Position numbers and translations under genes: made by a program
Part shown: one piece after another, positions 1 to 12,225 of the stretch
Layout of the letters: each line of letters starts with the position of its first letter
Position numbering within the stretch: position 1 is the first letter of the stretch
Source: Linanthus parryae
Lineage: Eukaryota; Streptophyta; Magnoliopsida; Ericales; Polemoniaceae
Direction: 5' to 3'
Assembly: GCA_023055425.1 (NCBI GenBank)
Contig: JALGPY010000009.1
Coordinates: 20,357,775 to 20,421,774, forward strand
DNA: 64,000 bases
Notes under the pieces: model-generated
Database searches by the model: none
Told to the model about the DNA's origin: nothing
Seen by the model: the letters and a program-made list of their open reading frames with translations, nothing else

Positions 1-2494
1 TTTTGAGTCAACACTCACAATCTATGTATGCAAATGGCTAAGGTGGCTCCGAGATTTTCTTTGATCGATTCATACAATCCTTGAATTTCAAGGTGGTCTT
101 CAACTTGTTGTTAAGGTTATTTCCTCACCTTGGCAGAGCACGCTCGACGAAATTGTCTTGTCTGCTGTCTCCCACTATTGATGAGCCTTAAGACAATGTA
201 TATGTGCTGATGTGACAACTAATCATCACAAGTTTGACCATTTGTACGTGGTTTGACAACCTATGTCCATTGAATGGTACGTAGTTCGATAATACGTCAT
301 GTCGTTGTTGTCACCATTTAGCCTTCACAATTTCGATTTAGACACGACTGATTTAGACATTGCTAGAAAAATAATACTATCATTTTCTTAGGTCCTAAAA
401 CACGAGACATCAATTAAATCTTAATATTGTCACATAAGGACTCCACCGAAACTTAGTGGTAATTCTGGGAATCAAATCACGTCACTTATGATTTCCTATT
501 AATTTTAATCATGTCTAAAAATGTGAGGTCTTTAGTTTTAGTTCTTTTAGCATGTGATACAAGCAAGTATATCCAATCACACACAGTTAAAAAAAATAAA
601 ACAAGCATACACAAGAATAAAACAAATATGCATAGATGAGGCCCCTAAGGTGTGCATTCTCATCGATGAGAATACGTCTTGTGAAAATATTGAATTCAAC
701 TCCTTGCATCCTCGTCTCTTGAGAACACTTGTCTAGAAATCTTTGAATTCACTTCATTGTCCCATGCACCACCTTCATGTTTCTTGGTTTGGGCATCTCT
801 TTGAAGCTTCTTTCTTCACTCTTCACTAACAATCTTATTTATAATAAGAAGAACCTCTATAGAGGCTAGTGGTTGAGAAGAGAAGACAATAGATTATGTA
901 GAGATGCATAACACGCATGTCGTTTTTTATTACATAATAAAGCTTACAAATTATTAAATAAATACCAAACCATAAATAATAAAATAATCACATCTAAGCC
1001 ACATAACTGAACCATACACATTTATTCAACCTAAAATAATATGTAAAACATAATAACAAACATTTTGAAATTTTATGGAAATTTCAAATTAAACGATAAT
1101 TAGCGGAATTAAGAAGCAATAATCTAATTAGTCCAAATAATCAAATCATGCTACAAACATACTATAGTCTCATGCCCTATGGAAGACTATAGGGAAAAAT
1201 AATCTTAGTCTTCACAAAAAAAATTGGGCAAAAAATAGTGTGCTTAAGGTCGTCTAATTGCCTCGGAAAGTGTGCTAAACACTAATTAATTAATTAGAAA
1301 ACAATTAAAAATTATGTTTTTTCAAAAAATTGTAAAATAGGAAATTCAATTTCAAGTAACCTGAAAAAAAATTGGACAGTAAATGGTGGCCGAAGGAGGC
1401 CTCACACGCTGCCCATTCGCCTCCATCACGCGCCGACCTCGGACCGAGCCACGTTAGCACGCGCTATCTCGAACGCCACATGGTGGTATAGTCACCGACA
1501 CGTGGCTTACCACGTCTGCACCCAGGATGACTTTGCATGCCACAAAAGTGTGTCATGTATCATGCTGACGTGTCAATGCCACGTCAGCTATCACGTCAAC
1601 CCTAGTGTCACATCAGTAGTCGCCGCCTGCCCTTTGGCACGTAGCCCGGCGTAAGCCTCATGCGCCACCATCCCGTGCTTCATTTCTGATCCCAATTATG
1701 TGTTGAAATCCCTATTTTAACAAGTTTGAAAAAAACTCAATTTAATTAACATATCTTAACTGCCCAAATTAATATTGTTCCGAAAATTAAAACCTTTATA
1801 ACTTTCACTACCTTTGTCCAAAAAATTAAAATTTCATATTTCTGGAATCCTCCTATTATTATTTATGCAACGGTATAAGATTCACTATCAGAAATGAAAC
1901 TTAGAAAACATATTTTCTAATCATCTTCAGGTCTGGTACGTAATACAAGCCTAGAGCTCTGATCCAATGAAGGGAAAGCTATCTAAACTATAAAGATCTA
2001 AACGCATAATTAAAAGCGATATATGTTAGCGTTTACCTCTAGCCTGAAGAATAGCAGTGGATGAAGATCGTTGTTGTTGCTTGTAATCACGTTCCTTGCG
2101 CTCCCAGCAAACTTGAGCAAATCTCTAGGACGAACACTATGGTCCACACGACGTTCCACTCTTTGGATGAATTTGAGAGAGAGGCTAGGGTTCCTAGAGT
2201 TGTGAATAAAGTGATTTATCCCTATGTTATTATTTAATGAGAAGTTGTCTTTATTTATAGAAAAACTTCTAGCTTATTGCAGACTACCCCTTTGGGGTTG
2301 TGTCTAATTACATAGCACTCCATTGGGCTCTCTACACGTAATTTTCCAAAAACCAACTTACTAAAATCGCAATCTCTCCATGTTCATGCAATGGATTTGT
2401 AATCACTTTTATGTTCTTCTTTATTTTTGAGGATATGTGTTTCTAATTTTTATAGCAAAAGAAATACAACATAATAAAGTTCAGAATGGTTAGT
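1..2494. other. Noncoding left flank of the tandem array
   Basis: I find no supportable gene here. The stretch is mostly AT-rich and its open frames are short. It is interrupted by a GC-richer block at about 1380-1690 that repeats CACGTCA/TGACGTG-like words. None of this sequence recurs at the equivalent place in the other units, so it lies outside the duplication. A possible reverse-strand retrotransposon primer site sits at about 1956, so part of the stretch could be a decayed non-coding LTR element. That last point is inference. Confidence 0.6.
1956..1966 (-). other. Possible degenerate tRNA-Met primer site of a reverse copia relic
   Basis: The plus strand reads GCTCTGATCCA. This is the reverse complement of the copia primer-binding core TGGTATCAGAGC with one base missing. 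If real, a reverse-oriented LTR would begin just to the right, at about 1967. I could not find its other terminus or any gag/pol coding sequence, so this is tentative and could be chance. Confidence 0.3.
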
Positions 2495-2989
2495 GGTTTT
2501 ATTTTGTTGATTCAAACAATAGATTGGTCAAAGATGGAATTATTGTTTTTTGGAAACATTGAATTACTTTAGCAACAAGTAATTCACATGTTTTCTTGGT
2601 AGTGTCCTTATTGGATTAGGAAACAATTCCTTGTTTGTCTCGGATTAATTTTAGTAGTTACTTTGCCTCCAAGTCTTGTAGTAGTATACATAGGAACATG
2701 TATTGGTGTTATTTGTAGCAATACACACGGTTGGAATTGTGAGCCTTTTTTAGTGTGTGTAAGACAAAATTGAGTGCTCTTGAGTACGTGTGTGTTGTAT
2801 TTGGGTGGCCGCCGTGGTCGTCATGGCCACGACATGCATTATAATCGTGTTTCTCTCATCAATAAATTGGTTTGGTTTGTTCGTGGATTAGATGGTCTCA
2901 AAACTAGTGAACCACGTTAAATCGCTTGTGTTCTTGATCTTGTTTGGTTCTTGCTTTCTCTTGTCTCTCGTGTATTGGGAATCCTAACA
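2495..2989 (+). repeat. LTR-like sequence, unit A copy (solo LTR candidate)
   Basis: Homologue of the 504-bp sequence that opens units B, C and D. It ends in CCTAACA, and the intact copies start TGTTGGG, giving near-inverted termini of the TG...CA kind. In unit A the first few bases are blurred, because this is the left edge of the whole array. No internal retrotransposon region adjoins it, so if it is an LTR it is a solo one. Confidence 0.5.
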
Positions 2990-3854
2990 CAATTTGAGGT
3001 CCATGGTATGAAGGAACTAGTATACTGCTGTTTCCCACATTGTTATTATTGTGTTTGGAACCTGGATTTTCACCTGATATTTTTGATGAATTCCATGAAC
3101 AGACACATAGATTACCATTTCATCATGTTCATTTCCATGAATTGTGACATGTTCCATCTTAAGGTTGTGAATAGGGCGACGTAGCATTCTGAACTATAGA
3201 TATAATCTCCCATAGGATTTGTGGTCTTCAGAGCAGTTTGATTTGTTTATGTCACAAAGATGTGGCTGATTGATGGAAAGCCGGTAGTTCAAGTTGGCAG
3301 CATGAAGTTTACTTTTAAAACTGTTCTTGTTAAGTAACTATATTTTCTCTTTATGACATGACTGGTAGAGGTCCAAGCTTGGACGTAGGCCTGATATATT
3401 CCCTAGATTTAACCCGATGAAGATGGTGTCGCCTCCTCCATTTCCATGTGATCCTCCTGAATACGATGAATGAGTGGCTTTCATCCATTTTTGAATGAGT
3501 CGAAACTAGATACTGTAGACAATCAAAAGTAAGACACTGGGTCACTACAACGTGGACCCATCAGCATTATACAAGTGTCCTCACCATCGTGCTCCCGAAG
3601 CATCAGATCATGCCATATCGCGCTTGGGGGTACCATGATACAGGGTCCCTCACACCTATCACCTCGCACGAGTGTCAGGGATTCTAGTAGCTCGGAGGCT
3701 GGAATAAGGGTCATGGCATATGCTTTCGTGCCAGATGCGACCAGTTCTTGCTGCGGTGCCGACTTGTTCTACCATCTTCTTTATGCTAGGTCTGACATCA
3801 CCCATGACATATCTCCGGAGATTTAGGGTACGTCGCCTCATAATGGGTCATTGG
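2990..3854. other. Noncoding stretch, unit A
   Basis: Conserved with the equivalent stretches of units B-D but without a gene I can support. Overlapping open frames on both strands at about 3523-3841 (for example a reverse frame of 63 codons) recur in all units, as any duplicated sequence would. They have no recognisable domain. The stretch ends at the target duplication ATGTC (3855-3859) of the retrotransposon that follows. Confidence 0.6.
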
Positions 3855-3859
3855 ATGTC

Positions 3860-5845
3860 TGTTAACGACATAAAATTGCATGTTTTAGTATGTTAATGAA
3901 CTCTTCGTAACTTGCTAATATGTGTAATTTAGCTATTTTATCTCTCTTTCTGGACTTATGCTTGTCTTTGTAGTTTTGGTTGTTTTTATCTTATTTTGTA
4001 GGCAAAGACGTGATTTAGAACAAAGAGGCTAGTTGGGAGAGCTTGAATGAAAAATTGAGAGGCTTAGGAGGGGCCAAGAGAAGTGAAGAAGGATTTAGAT
4101 GGGCTTATATTGAAGAAATCAAGTGGAAAAGATGCCAAAATTGAAGAAAATGCAAGTTAAAGGCTAAATTGCAAGTCAAAAGTGAATTCAAGGGCATAAT
4201 AGACAAGATTATAACGGACTTGGGGCTAAATTACAAGATTCTAAACGTTGTAAGGGCTGTTATATAGAGTTTTTAACGGAATTGGGGTGAAGTTGCTATT
4301 TTACAAACATTTAAAGGTGAACCGGGGGTATTTTAAAACATATCAGCAAACTTGGGGGGAGCCGATTCTACTTTCGTCAAAACAACTCAGCAGCTATCCG
4401 TCTCTCTCTCTCTTCTCCCCAACGCTGGAGACGCAGAGAACAGAGCCTCCATGGTTCTTCGACGAAGCTTCCTCCAAGCTTCACCCCGACCTCATCTCTT
4501 CACCAAATCACACAAATCCGGTACCAAAACGCTCCCCAACCCAAGCTCTACCTTCCTCTTCACTCAATTCGGCCCAAGAGCAACCCAAACAAAAAGCCCC
4601 AAATTAAAACTAGGGTTCGTGAGCGGCCGCAAATCAACGATTAAGAGCATTTGGGATCAATTCAACGGTGGAGATGAAGCCTTGGAGGCTACGAAATCAA
4701 TCCCTCAAGTCTATATAACATAATATTGAAGAAATTTGAAGCTCTCTCTCTCAGACCCATTCGGTTCAGTACACGACTACGAGAAACTCTGTTTTTCTCC
4801 TCTCTCTCTCTCTGATTTCGCCGGGTTCTGTACTAGTTCTTGTGCTATAACAAGAGAAAGAGGACGAGAGGGAGAGAGGAGATCGAATTGATCCACTTTC
4901 TGGGCTGTTTGTTGGTGAATTCAGTGCCCTGTTCAACTACTGTGTTTGTGCTCTGTTTTCTTATTGCTACTGCTCTATTCTTCGTTGGTGACTGCAACAG
5001 CAGCAGCTGTAGAGACAGTAGCAGCAGCTAGCAGCAGCATTTGAGCTGCTTAGTTGATTTCTCTTCAATTTCTTGTAGTTTTGATTCGAGTTAGTTTGAT
5101 TTAGATCTTCAAGTTATAGCTTAATATTGTGTTATTCGAGTTGATTTTGAGATAGACTTGTGTATTCTTGAGTTTGAGCTTGAAATATATGGAAATCTAT
5201 TTGAATATATTGGTGGAATATTTTCTTCAACTCAATACCATGCTTAGCTAGTTCATTGTTGGGTTACTTGATGAAGTTGGATGGCTTGTTGTGAAGTTTC
5301 AATTGTTCTTCAAAGTTTCACAAGTTTGGATGTCGAATTCATTCAATTCTTGTGTCGAAAGACAAATCCGAATTGTGGCTTGATCTTGTATGTGGACTCA
5401 CTTGGCGGAGTACATATCCTTGATGCTTGACATAACTCTATTTTGGGTTTCGCTATTGAATTCGTGAGCTAGATTATTCCGTTTGCTTTAGAATCCATGT
5501 TTCACCGTTTCATACAAAGTTTGGGTGTTGGACTTCACTTGCAAGTTTTCTAGCGAAATCAATTGACCCAACTCCATTCTCTTGAATTTTAGTAGTATTA
5601 GTAGTCGTTTCTTTTGGTTCTTACTCGCATTCTCAAACTTGCTCCATCACTAGTGGTGGATTTGATAGCTTGGCAAGCTCTAAAGCCATTGAGAATATGT
5701 TACTTGTTAGTCGTTTTTCTACTCGCTATTGCTAGTATATTAAATCATTGTCTAAACTTCCTCTCCTTGTGGATTCGACTCCGGACTTACCGGATTTTAT
5801 TACTTGAGACGATATCCCATACTTGGGATAATTTTTCGTCGAACA
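3860..5845 (+). repeat. 5' LTR of the unit A retrotransposon
   Basis: 1986 bp, TG...CA termini, colinear with 9229-11201. It holds a CT-rich microsatellite at about 4795-4815 and a CAG/CAGCAG-rich patch at about 4996-5040. Open frames at 4287-4723 are conserved between the two LTRs only because the LTRs are copies. They have no recognised domain and are not called as genes. Confidence 0.92.
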
Positions 5846-5851
5846 AGTTTT

Positions 5852-5869
5852 TGGCGCCGTTGCCGGGGA
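5852..5869 (+). other. Primer-binding site (tRNA-Asp type)
   Basis: TGGCGCCGTTGCCGGGGA lies 6 bp after the 5' LTR. It is complementary to the 3' end of a plant tRNA-Asp including CCA, a primer used by many plant Ty3/gypsy elements of the Athila/Tat group (family knowledge). It fixes the element's orientation as forward. Confidence 0.85.
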
Positions 5870-6344
5870 AAGGCTAGGTTTAAGATTTGTTTTGCTTTAC
5901 TTTCTTAGTATTTTTCTTGACATTTTGTCTAGTTGCTTGTGGTTAGTTAAGCTTGTGAGATTCAAGAGGGCTTGTGAAATTCATTAAGTACCTCTCATCT
6001 ACTTTCTTGGAAAAAAAAATTCTCATGAACATTTTGGACTTGGTGGGAGGCCTAATGTTCCTTCACATCCTTACTATTATGCATTTACTAATCATGAAAA
6101 TCATTCTAGGGAATCAATGCGTTCCATACGTGAGCGTGCTTACAATAGTGGTGATTATTTTCCTAAGAATGATTATTCTTGGCATGATAGTAGGATACTA
6201 GATGACACATCTCATGCTTCTTGTGCACAATCACCTCCCTCAAACGCTTACATGTTTTTGAACTCTCATGATTCTTGCACTTATCAATATAATGATATGA
6301 TGTGTGAATCAAGATAAGTTAATCATTTCGAGAGGGAATCACTT

Positions 6345-7531
6345 GTGAATGATGAGCTAAATACGCCTATAAGTGATTCTCTAGAGGAGACACTTCAAAA
6401 ATATCTCCAAGGCGCAAAAGAACTAAGAGATTCACTAAAAGAACTAAGAGAATCACAAAGTGAACTTGTAGAATCATTTTCTCACTTGGTTGACAAAGTT
6501 GAATCCTTAAATTCACAATCTCAAGATGATGAGTCTCTTGCTTATAGTTCTCACTCATCACAAGACTTACCATCACACGAGACTCTGGTTCGCATTCACA
6601 CACATCATGAACATATTATGACCAAATTTTTGATGATGTGTTTGATGATGGAGTTGTTGCTACTAGGATAGGTGATTGTATTCATTTCTCATTTGCACAT
6701 TCTAAAGAAGCATGTGATAGTGATATTGGTAGTGAGATTGATATTTTTGATGATGACTCTTCAACCCATGACATGAGTGAAGCCATTTTGGATGACTCAC
6801 ACAGTGACACTTGTGAGGAGGAGTCAAACCACTCATGTGATGAGTTATAGGTCAAATTTTATGCTACCACTAGTGAAGGGAATGTAGACTTGTCTTGTGC
6901 TCTAGAAGAGCCTAGTACTTACCGGAGTTCCTATGATCTTGATTGTGACGAAATTGAAGTTTTATTGGGAGGTACTCCGGTTAGTATTGATATGTCTAAT
7001 GAGGATCCGGGGAGCTATGCTCGTATTTGTGACGAAATTGAATTTCACTTGAATACTCCCTTGGATTCTATCATTATGGAAGATGTGCCTAAGGGTTTGG
7101 ATGAGGCTTCAAGTTCTCAAATTATTTTAACCCCCACTTGTGAAGCCCCATCCCCAAATCCATATGACTTATTTAAAAGTGATGAGATTGAGGATTCACA
7201 AGTTGCTGCCATCTCTCAAGTTTTGATTTCAAGTAAAAATTTGGCAACTTATGAAGACCCATTCTATGATTCAATTCATTTGAGAATTTTAAACCCTTTT
7301 CTTAAGATGATGCATGATATAACCACTTCCTCTAGCTTAATTGTTAGATTTTGCTTGCATCTCTTATTCATCTTTTGTGCTTTGCCCCTACTTCTTCTTT
7401 CTATTCTAATTGACGAATCTAACTTTTTAAAGGAGAAGTACTTTTCTAAGAATGAAGTATGGGCATGGCATGGAAAGAAGTTTCCAAGATTGGGGTGGGA
7501 TAGCATCATTTTCTTTGTTCCACCTCCCTAG
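6345..7531 (+). pseudogene. Broken open frame of unknown function in the non-autonomous retrotransposon
   Basis: The internal region carries one extended coding-like stretch of about 390 codons, disrupted by a frameshift near 6610-6640 and an in-frame stop (TAG) at 6848-6850. The first part (6345-6671) is rich in Glu, Ser and Leu, with a probable coiled coil around LRDSLKELRESQSELVES. The middle is very acidic (Asp/Glu/Ser) with recurring CDEIE words. The last 65 residues contain a strongly hydrophobic stretch rich in Leu/Ile/Phe, a candidate membrane helix, followed by a basic and aromatic tail. It has no gag CCHC, protease, RT or integrase motif. I do not recognise the product. It could be an element-specific accessory protein or a highly diverged gag. 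Confidence 0.55.
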
Positions 7532-9228
7532 TTGTAAATAAATAAATTAGTTTATCTCTATTTCTTGCATTTTTTTCTTTTTCTATTACCACTTTGTAGG
7601 TTGTTCTTGGAGGAGGACTTGTGCTTGGTGGCCAAGAAAGCTACAATGAGGTCTATCTATTCCTTAACTCTTATATGAATTTGTTTTCTCTTCCATTGTT
7701 CTCACACATTGAGGACAATGTGACATTTTAGTTGGGGGGTGGGAAGTAGATATATTACCTAGTTTAATGGTTACTAGCATGATTTTTCTTCATTAGTAAT
7801 TTAGATGAAAAATAAAACAAAAGAAAAATTTGGAAAAAACTCATAAAAAAAATTAAAAACAAATAAAAAATGAAAATTTTGAAAAAAATTGTGTGAACCT
7901 TTCATGAGAAGCATCACTCTTTTCCCGTGTCAAACCATAGATTTTTTTTTCTTCTTTCTTTGGTAGTTTTATTTATTTAACCTTTCATCTTGAGTCTAGA
8001 TTTTATTTTCTTATTTGATAGCTTTATTGAGTCTTAGGAAGTTATAGTTGAGTCACTTATTTTGAAAAAAAAGAAGAAAAAAAATTGAAAAATGAGAAAA
8101 AAATGAGAAAAAGTGAAAAGGGGGAATTTTGGAAAGCTATATGTTTTCAAATAATGAAATCTCTTAGTCCATGTTCTTTTTATTTTTATTTTAAAAAGGA
8201 ATTCTTTGCTTATACTCAATACATCTACACCAATATCCCACATTCCGCGATATCACGCGTTCTCACAAAACGACATACTAAATTTACGTTTCATGTTTAA
8301 GTCCTTCAAACTAAGTTGATCACATAAACTTTGACGTCTTTTACTTTTGATAAAGAGTGCATTTTCAAAAGCTATTTGAACTTCACAAAAAGATTTTATT
8401 CCAATCGTTTTTGCGGTGGAAACTTGTAGCCCATTGGAGTGGTGGTTACCAATGACACCCCATGCGATGTCTAAGAAATAGAGGGGTGTCCGGGGATAAT
8501 GTTATGTCACCACCTAGATAGCTCCCTTGGTTTAGCTTAAAAAGCCCACTCGCTTGTATATTCCTCTCTTTTGTTGTGGGTCTTGGAGAGCCTTGGATTG
8601 GAGGTGAAAAAAAATGTTAATGCTATAAATCTCGAAAAAAAAAAATGAAATTATGATAAATTGCACCACTTCCAAAAAATCCACAAAAGGATAATACAAG
8701 CCCACAACCATATCCCCAATTCTAGAACTCGTTTTTGTTCAAAGCTTTGGAATTCCATCGTACATGGGTGCTTTTGAATAAGTATGAGAATGGTTAGTTT
8801 CATGTGATTCTTATTTTTGAAGGCATACTTTCTTGCGAATTGGACTTAATTAACAAGTTTTGTGGATCGCATGAGTCACCTTCTACCAAACACCGCTCAC
8901 ATTTGTATGAGTATATGCTTAGACGTCCATAGGCTTCTTTCTCAATCTTTTTGGACTTTGAGAATTTATTTGAGGAGACATTTGTACATTCTTCTTTTCC
9001 CCCCACAAAAAAATTAAAATTAGCTAGTAATTCTTAGGATTTTATTTTCTTTGGGTTCTCACTTAGGATAGATAATGTGTGAGTGTCTTTGTAAATATTT
9101 GAGTCTAGCTTAGGATTGAGTCAAGCCTTGTCTAGTGAGTGTGTGTCTGTCATGATCGGTTTTTCACTAAATTTCTACTCATATCGCTCTTTTTGCCCGA
9201 GGACGAGCAAAAGGCTAGTTGGGGGGCG
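7532..9228 (+). other. Noncoding internal region with two polypurine-like tracts
   Basis: 1.7 kb without a supportable gene. At 7706-7721 a perfect short hairpin (ACATTG, loop AGGA, CAATGT) precedes a polypurine-like run AGTTGGGGGGTGGGAAG at 7730-7746. The true polypurine tract AGTTGGGGGGCG lies at 9217-9228, abutting the 3' LTR. The sequence between them is A-rich and carries low-complexity patches (for example 7800-7880 and 8060-8115). Confidence 0.65.
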
Positions 9229-11201
9229 TGTTAACGACATAAAATTGCATGTTTTAGTATGTTAATGAACTCTTCGTAACTTGCTAATATGTGTAATTTA
9301 GCTATTTTATCTCTCTTTCTGGACTTATGCTTGTCTTTGTAGTTTTGGTTGTTTTTATCTTATTTTGTAGGCAAAGACGTGATTTAGAACGCAAGAGGCT
9401 ATTTGGGAGAGCTTGAATGAGGAATTGAGAGGCTTTGGAGGGACCAAGAGAAGTGAAGAAGGATTTAGATGGGCTTATATTGAAGAAATCAAGTGGAAAA
9501 GATGCCAAAATTGAAGAAAATGCAAGTTAAAGGCTAAATTGCAAGTCAAAAGTGAATTCAAGGGCATAATAGACAAGATTATAACGGACATGGGGCTAAA
9601 GTGCAAGATTCTAAACGTTTTAAGGGCTGTTATAAAGAGTTTATAACGGAATCGGGGTGAAGTTGCTATTTTACAAACATTTAGAGGTGAACCGGGGGTA
9701 TTTTAAAACATATCAGCAAACTTGGGGGGAACCGAGTGTACTTTCGTCAAAACAACTCAGTAGCTATCCGTCCCTCTCTCTCTTTTCCCCGACGCTGGAG
9801 ACGCAGAGAACAGAGCCTCCATGGTTCTTCGACGAAGCTTCCTCCAAGCTTCACCCCGACCTCATCTCTTCACCAAATCACACAAATCCGGTACCAAAAC
9901 GCTCCCCAACCCAAGCTCTACCTTCCTCTTCACTCAATTCGGCCCAAGAGCAACCCAAACAAAAAGACCCAAATTAAAACTAGGGTTCGTGAGCGGCTGC
10001 AAATCAACGATTCAGAGCGTTTTGGATCAATTCAACTGTGGAGATGAAGCCTTGGAGGCTACGAAATCAATCCCTCAAGTCTATATAACAGAAGATTGAA
10101 GAAATTGGAGGCTCTCTCTCTCAGACCCATTTGGTTCAGTACACGACTACGAGAAACTCTGTTTTTCTCCTCTCTCTCTCTCTCTCTGATTTCGTCGGGT
10201 TCTGTACTAGCTCTTGAGCTAGAACAAGAGAAAGAGGACGAGAGGGAGAGAGGAGATCGAATTGATCCACTTTCTGGGCTATTTGTTGGTGAATTCAGTG
10301 CCCTGTTCTACTACTGTGTTTGTGCTATGTTTGCTTGCTGCTACTGCTCTGTTCTTCGTTGGTGACTGCAGCAGCAATAGCTGTAGAGACAGTAGCAGCA
10401 GCATTTGAGCTGCTTAGTTGATTTCTCTTCAACTTCTTGTAGTTTTGATTCGAGTTAGTTTGATTTAGTTATAGCTTAATATTGTGTTATTGGAGTTGAT
10501 TTTGAGATAGATTTGTGTATTCTTGAGTTTGATCATGAAATATAAGGAAATCTATTTGAATATATTGGTGGAATCTCGTCTTCAACTCAATAACATGCTT
10601 AGCTAGTTCATTTGTTGGGTTACTTGATGAAGTTGGATGGCTTGTTGTGAAGTTTCAATTGTTCTTCAAAGTTTCACAAGTTTGGATGTCGAATTCATTG
10701 AATTCTTGTGTCGAAAGACAAATCCGAATTGTGGCTTGATCTTGTATGTGGACTTACTTGGCAGAGTACATATCCTTGATGCTTGACATAATTCGATTTT
10801 GTATTTTTCTCTTGAATTCGTGAGCTAGACGATTCTGTTTGCTTTAGAATCCATGTTTCGTTGTTTCATACAAAGTTTGGGTGTTGGACTTCACTTGCAA
10901 GTTTTCTAGCGAAATCAATTGACCCAACTCCATTCTCTTGAATCGTAGTAGTATTAGTAGTCGTTTCTTTTGGTTCTTACTCCCATTATCAAACTTGCTC
11001 CATCACTAGTGGTGGATTTGATAGCTTGGCAAGCTCTAAAGCCATTGAGAATTTGTTACTTGTTAGTCGTTTTTCTACTCGCTATTGCTAGTATAGTAAA
11101 TCATTGTCTAAGCTTCCTCTCCTTGTGGATTCGACTCTGGACTTACCGGATTTTATTACTTGAGACGATATCCTATACTTGGGATTATTTTTCGTCGAAC
11201 A
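9229..11201 (+). repeat. 3' LTR of the unit A retrotransposon
   Basis: 1973 bp, colinear with the 5' LTR, beginning TGTTAACG directly after a GGGGGGCG polypurine end and finishing TCGAACA before the target duplication ATGTC. It has a shorter CAG patch than the 5' LTR, which explains part of the 13-bp length difference. Confidence 0.92.
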
Positions 11202-11539
11202 ATGTCCATACAACCCGTGTTTCGAATTGGATTTTCTAGTGTGACTAGTATAATAGGAGTACCTACTGTCATTTCGTGCACATTCCTTCTGATTATTCTT
11301 AGTGAATTGTCGAATTGCTGATAACAAGTTGTCTCTCTCTGTCTTCTGCAAGTACGTTGCTACTTATTTACACCCCTTTCCTCTATCTCTCCTTGGTCCT
11401 TCAATCTCTCTGTGTACTTGTTAAGATTGTTAACTCTTGATTACCTGTAGTTCGAGCACCATCAATTAAGCTCCAACTGTACTTTACCCCATTTCCTCAT
11501 ATACAGTCACTCATTTCCTCTATTATTTGCGATCCTATT

Positions 11540-12225
11540 ACCAAAAAGTCTCACCGATGTCACTCAAACACATAGGTCATTACACTTCTTACCGTACAAT
11601 ATCTTGTGAAGTGCCATCCCAATACTTACATGACAACTGTTATTATATGATAAATCTATCAATAGAAATATGTCAACTCTAGAACCCCAAAATCCATTAC
11701 ACAAGCTCACAACATGTCCTCAAAAGTATAAATTATCGTCTCAGTTTGGTCATCCATAGCCGGGTGAAAATAATGTACTAAATCGTAAGTGAGTTCCCAT
11801 TACATTATTTTGAAGTTCTTTCCAAAAATGAGAGAGAAATTTTTGGTCTCTATCCAACAATCCAACTCGATATTCAATAGAATCTCACTATGTTCTTCAC
11901 GTGTGTCAGTCCTTTGTTTCGTATCTCAAGTGTTCTTCATGGGTAAAAAACTTGCAGTTTTTGCTTAACAATCAATACCCAAATATAATTCAATCCATTT
12001 TTTGGCAGTGGTAAGGCCGCCATAAATTCATAAATATTAAATCCCATTTCCATACTGGAAACACCAATGGTTGCACAAGTCTTCTCATGCTGTTATATGG
12101 AAACTTTTCATTTTGACACGTGAGATACAAGTTACAAATTCTGTCACTTCTTTCTTCATTGTAGGTCACAAAAACTGCTTCTTTAGATACACATCACATT
12201 CTCTAATATTGAATCCTTCAACCTT
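11540..12225 (-). pseudogene. Decayed Ty3/gypsy integrase, unit A copy
   Basis: Reverse-strand remnant of a chromovirus-like pol integrase, recognisable only across several frames. It is colinear with the clearer copy in unit B. Adjacent stretches (11207-11539 and 12226-12640) carry no gene. Many stops and frameshifts mean no product is expected. Confidence 0.65.

Larger units (their letters stand above)
3860..11201 (+). mobile_element. Non-autonomous LTR retrotransposon private to unit A
   Basis: A complete element of 7342 bp: a 1986-bp 5' LTR, a 3383-bp internal region and a 1973-bp 3' LTR. It starts TGTTAACG and ends TCGAACA, and is flanked by a 5-bp target duplication ATGTC at 3855-3859 and 11202-11206. 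Units B-D show the empty site with a single ATGTC. A primer site matching the 3' end of plant tRNA-Asp follows the 5' LTR, and a polypurine tract precedes the 3' LTR. These features and the AGTTGGGGGG tracts point to the Ty3/gypsy Athila/Tat side. No gag zinc knuckle, protease, reverse transcriptase or integrase is visible, so it would depend on a helper element. The two LTRs differ by scattered substitutions and indels, so it is not very recent. Confidence 0.92.

Noticed and set aside
3523..3841. Overlapping frames on both strands recurring in every unit
   Set aside because: Frames on both strands are equally conserved because the DNA was duplicated recently; no recognised protein family.
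4287..4723. Frames of 106 and 123 codons in the 5' LTR, repeated at 9657-10099
   Set aside because: Conservation reflects LTR identity; no domain, and the frames differ in length between the LTRs.
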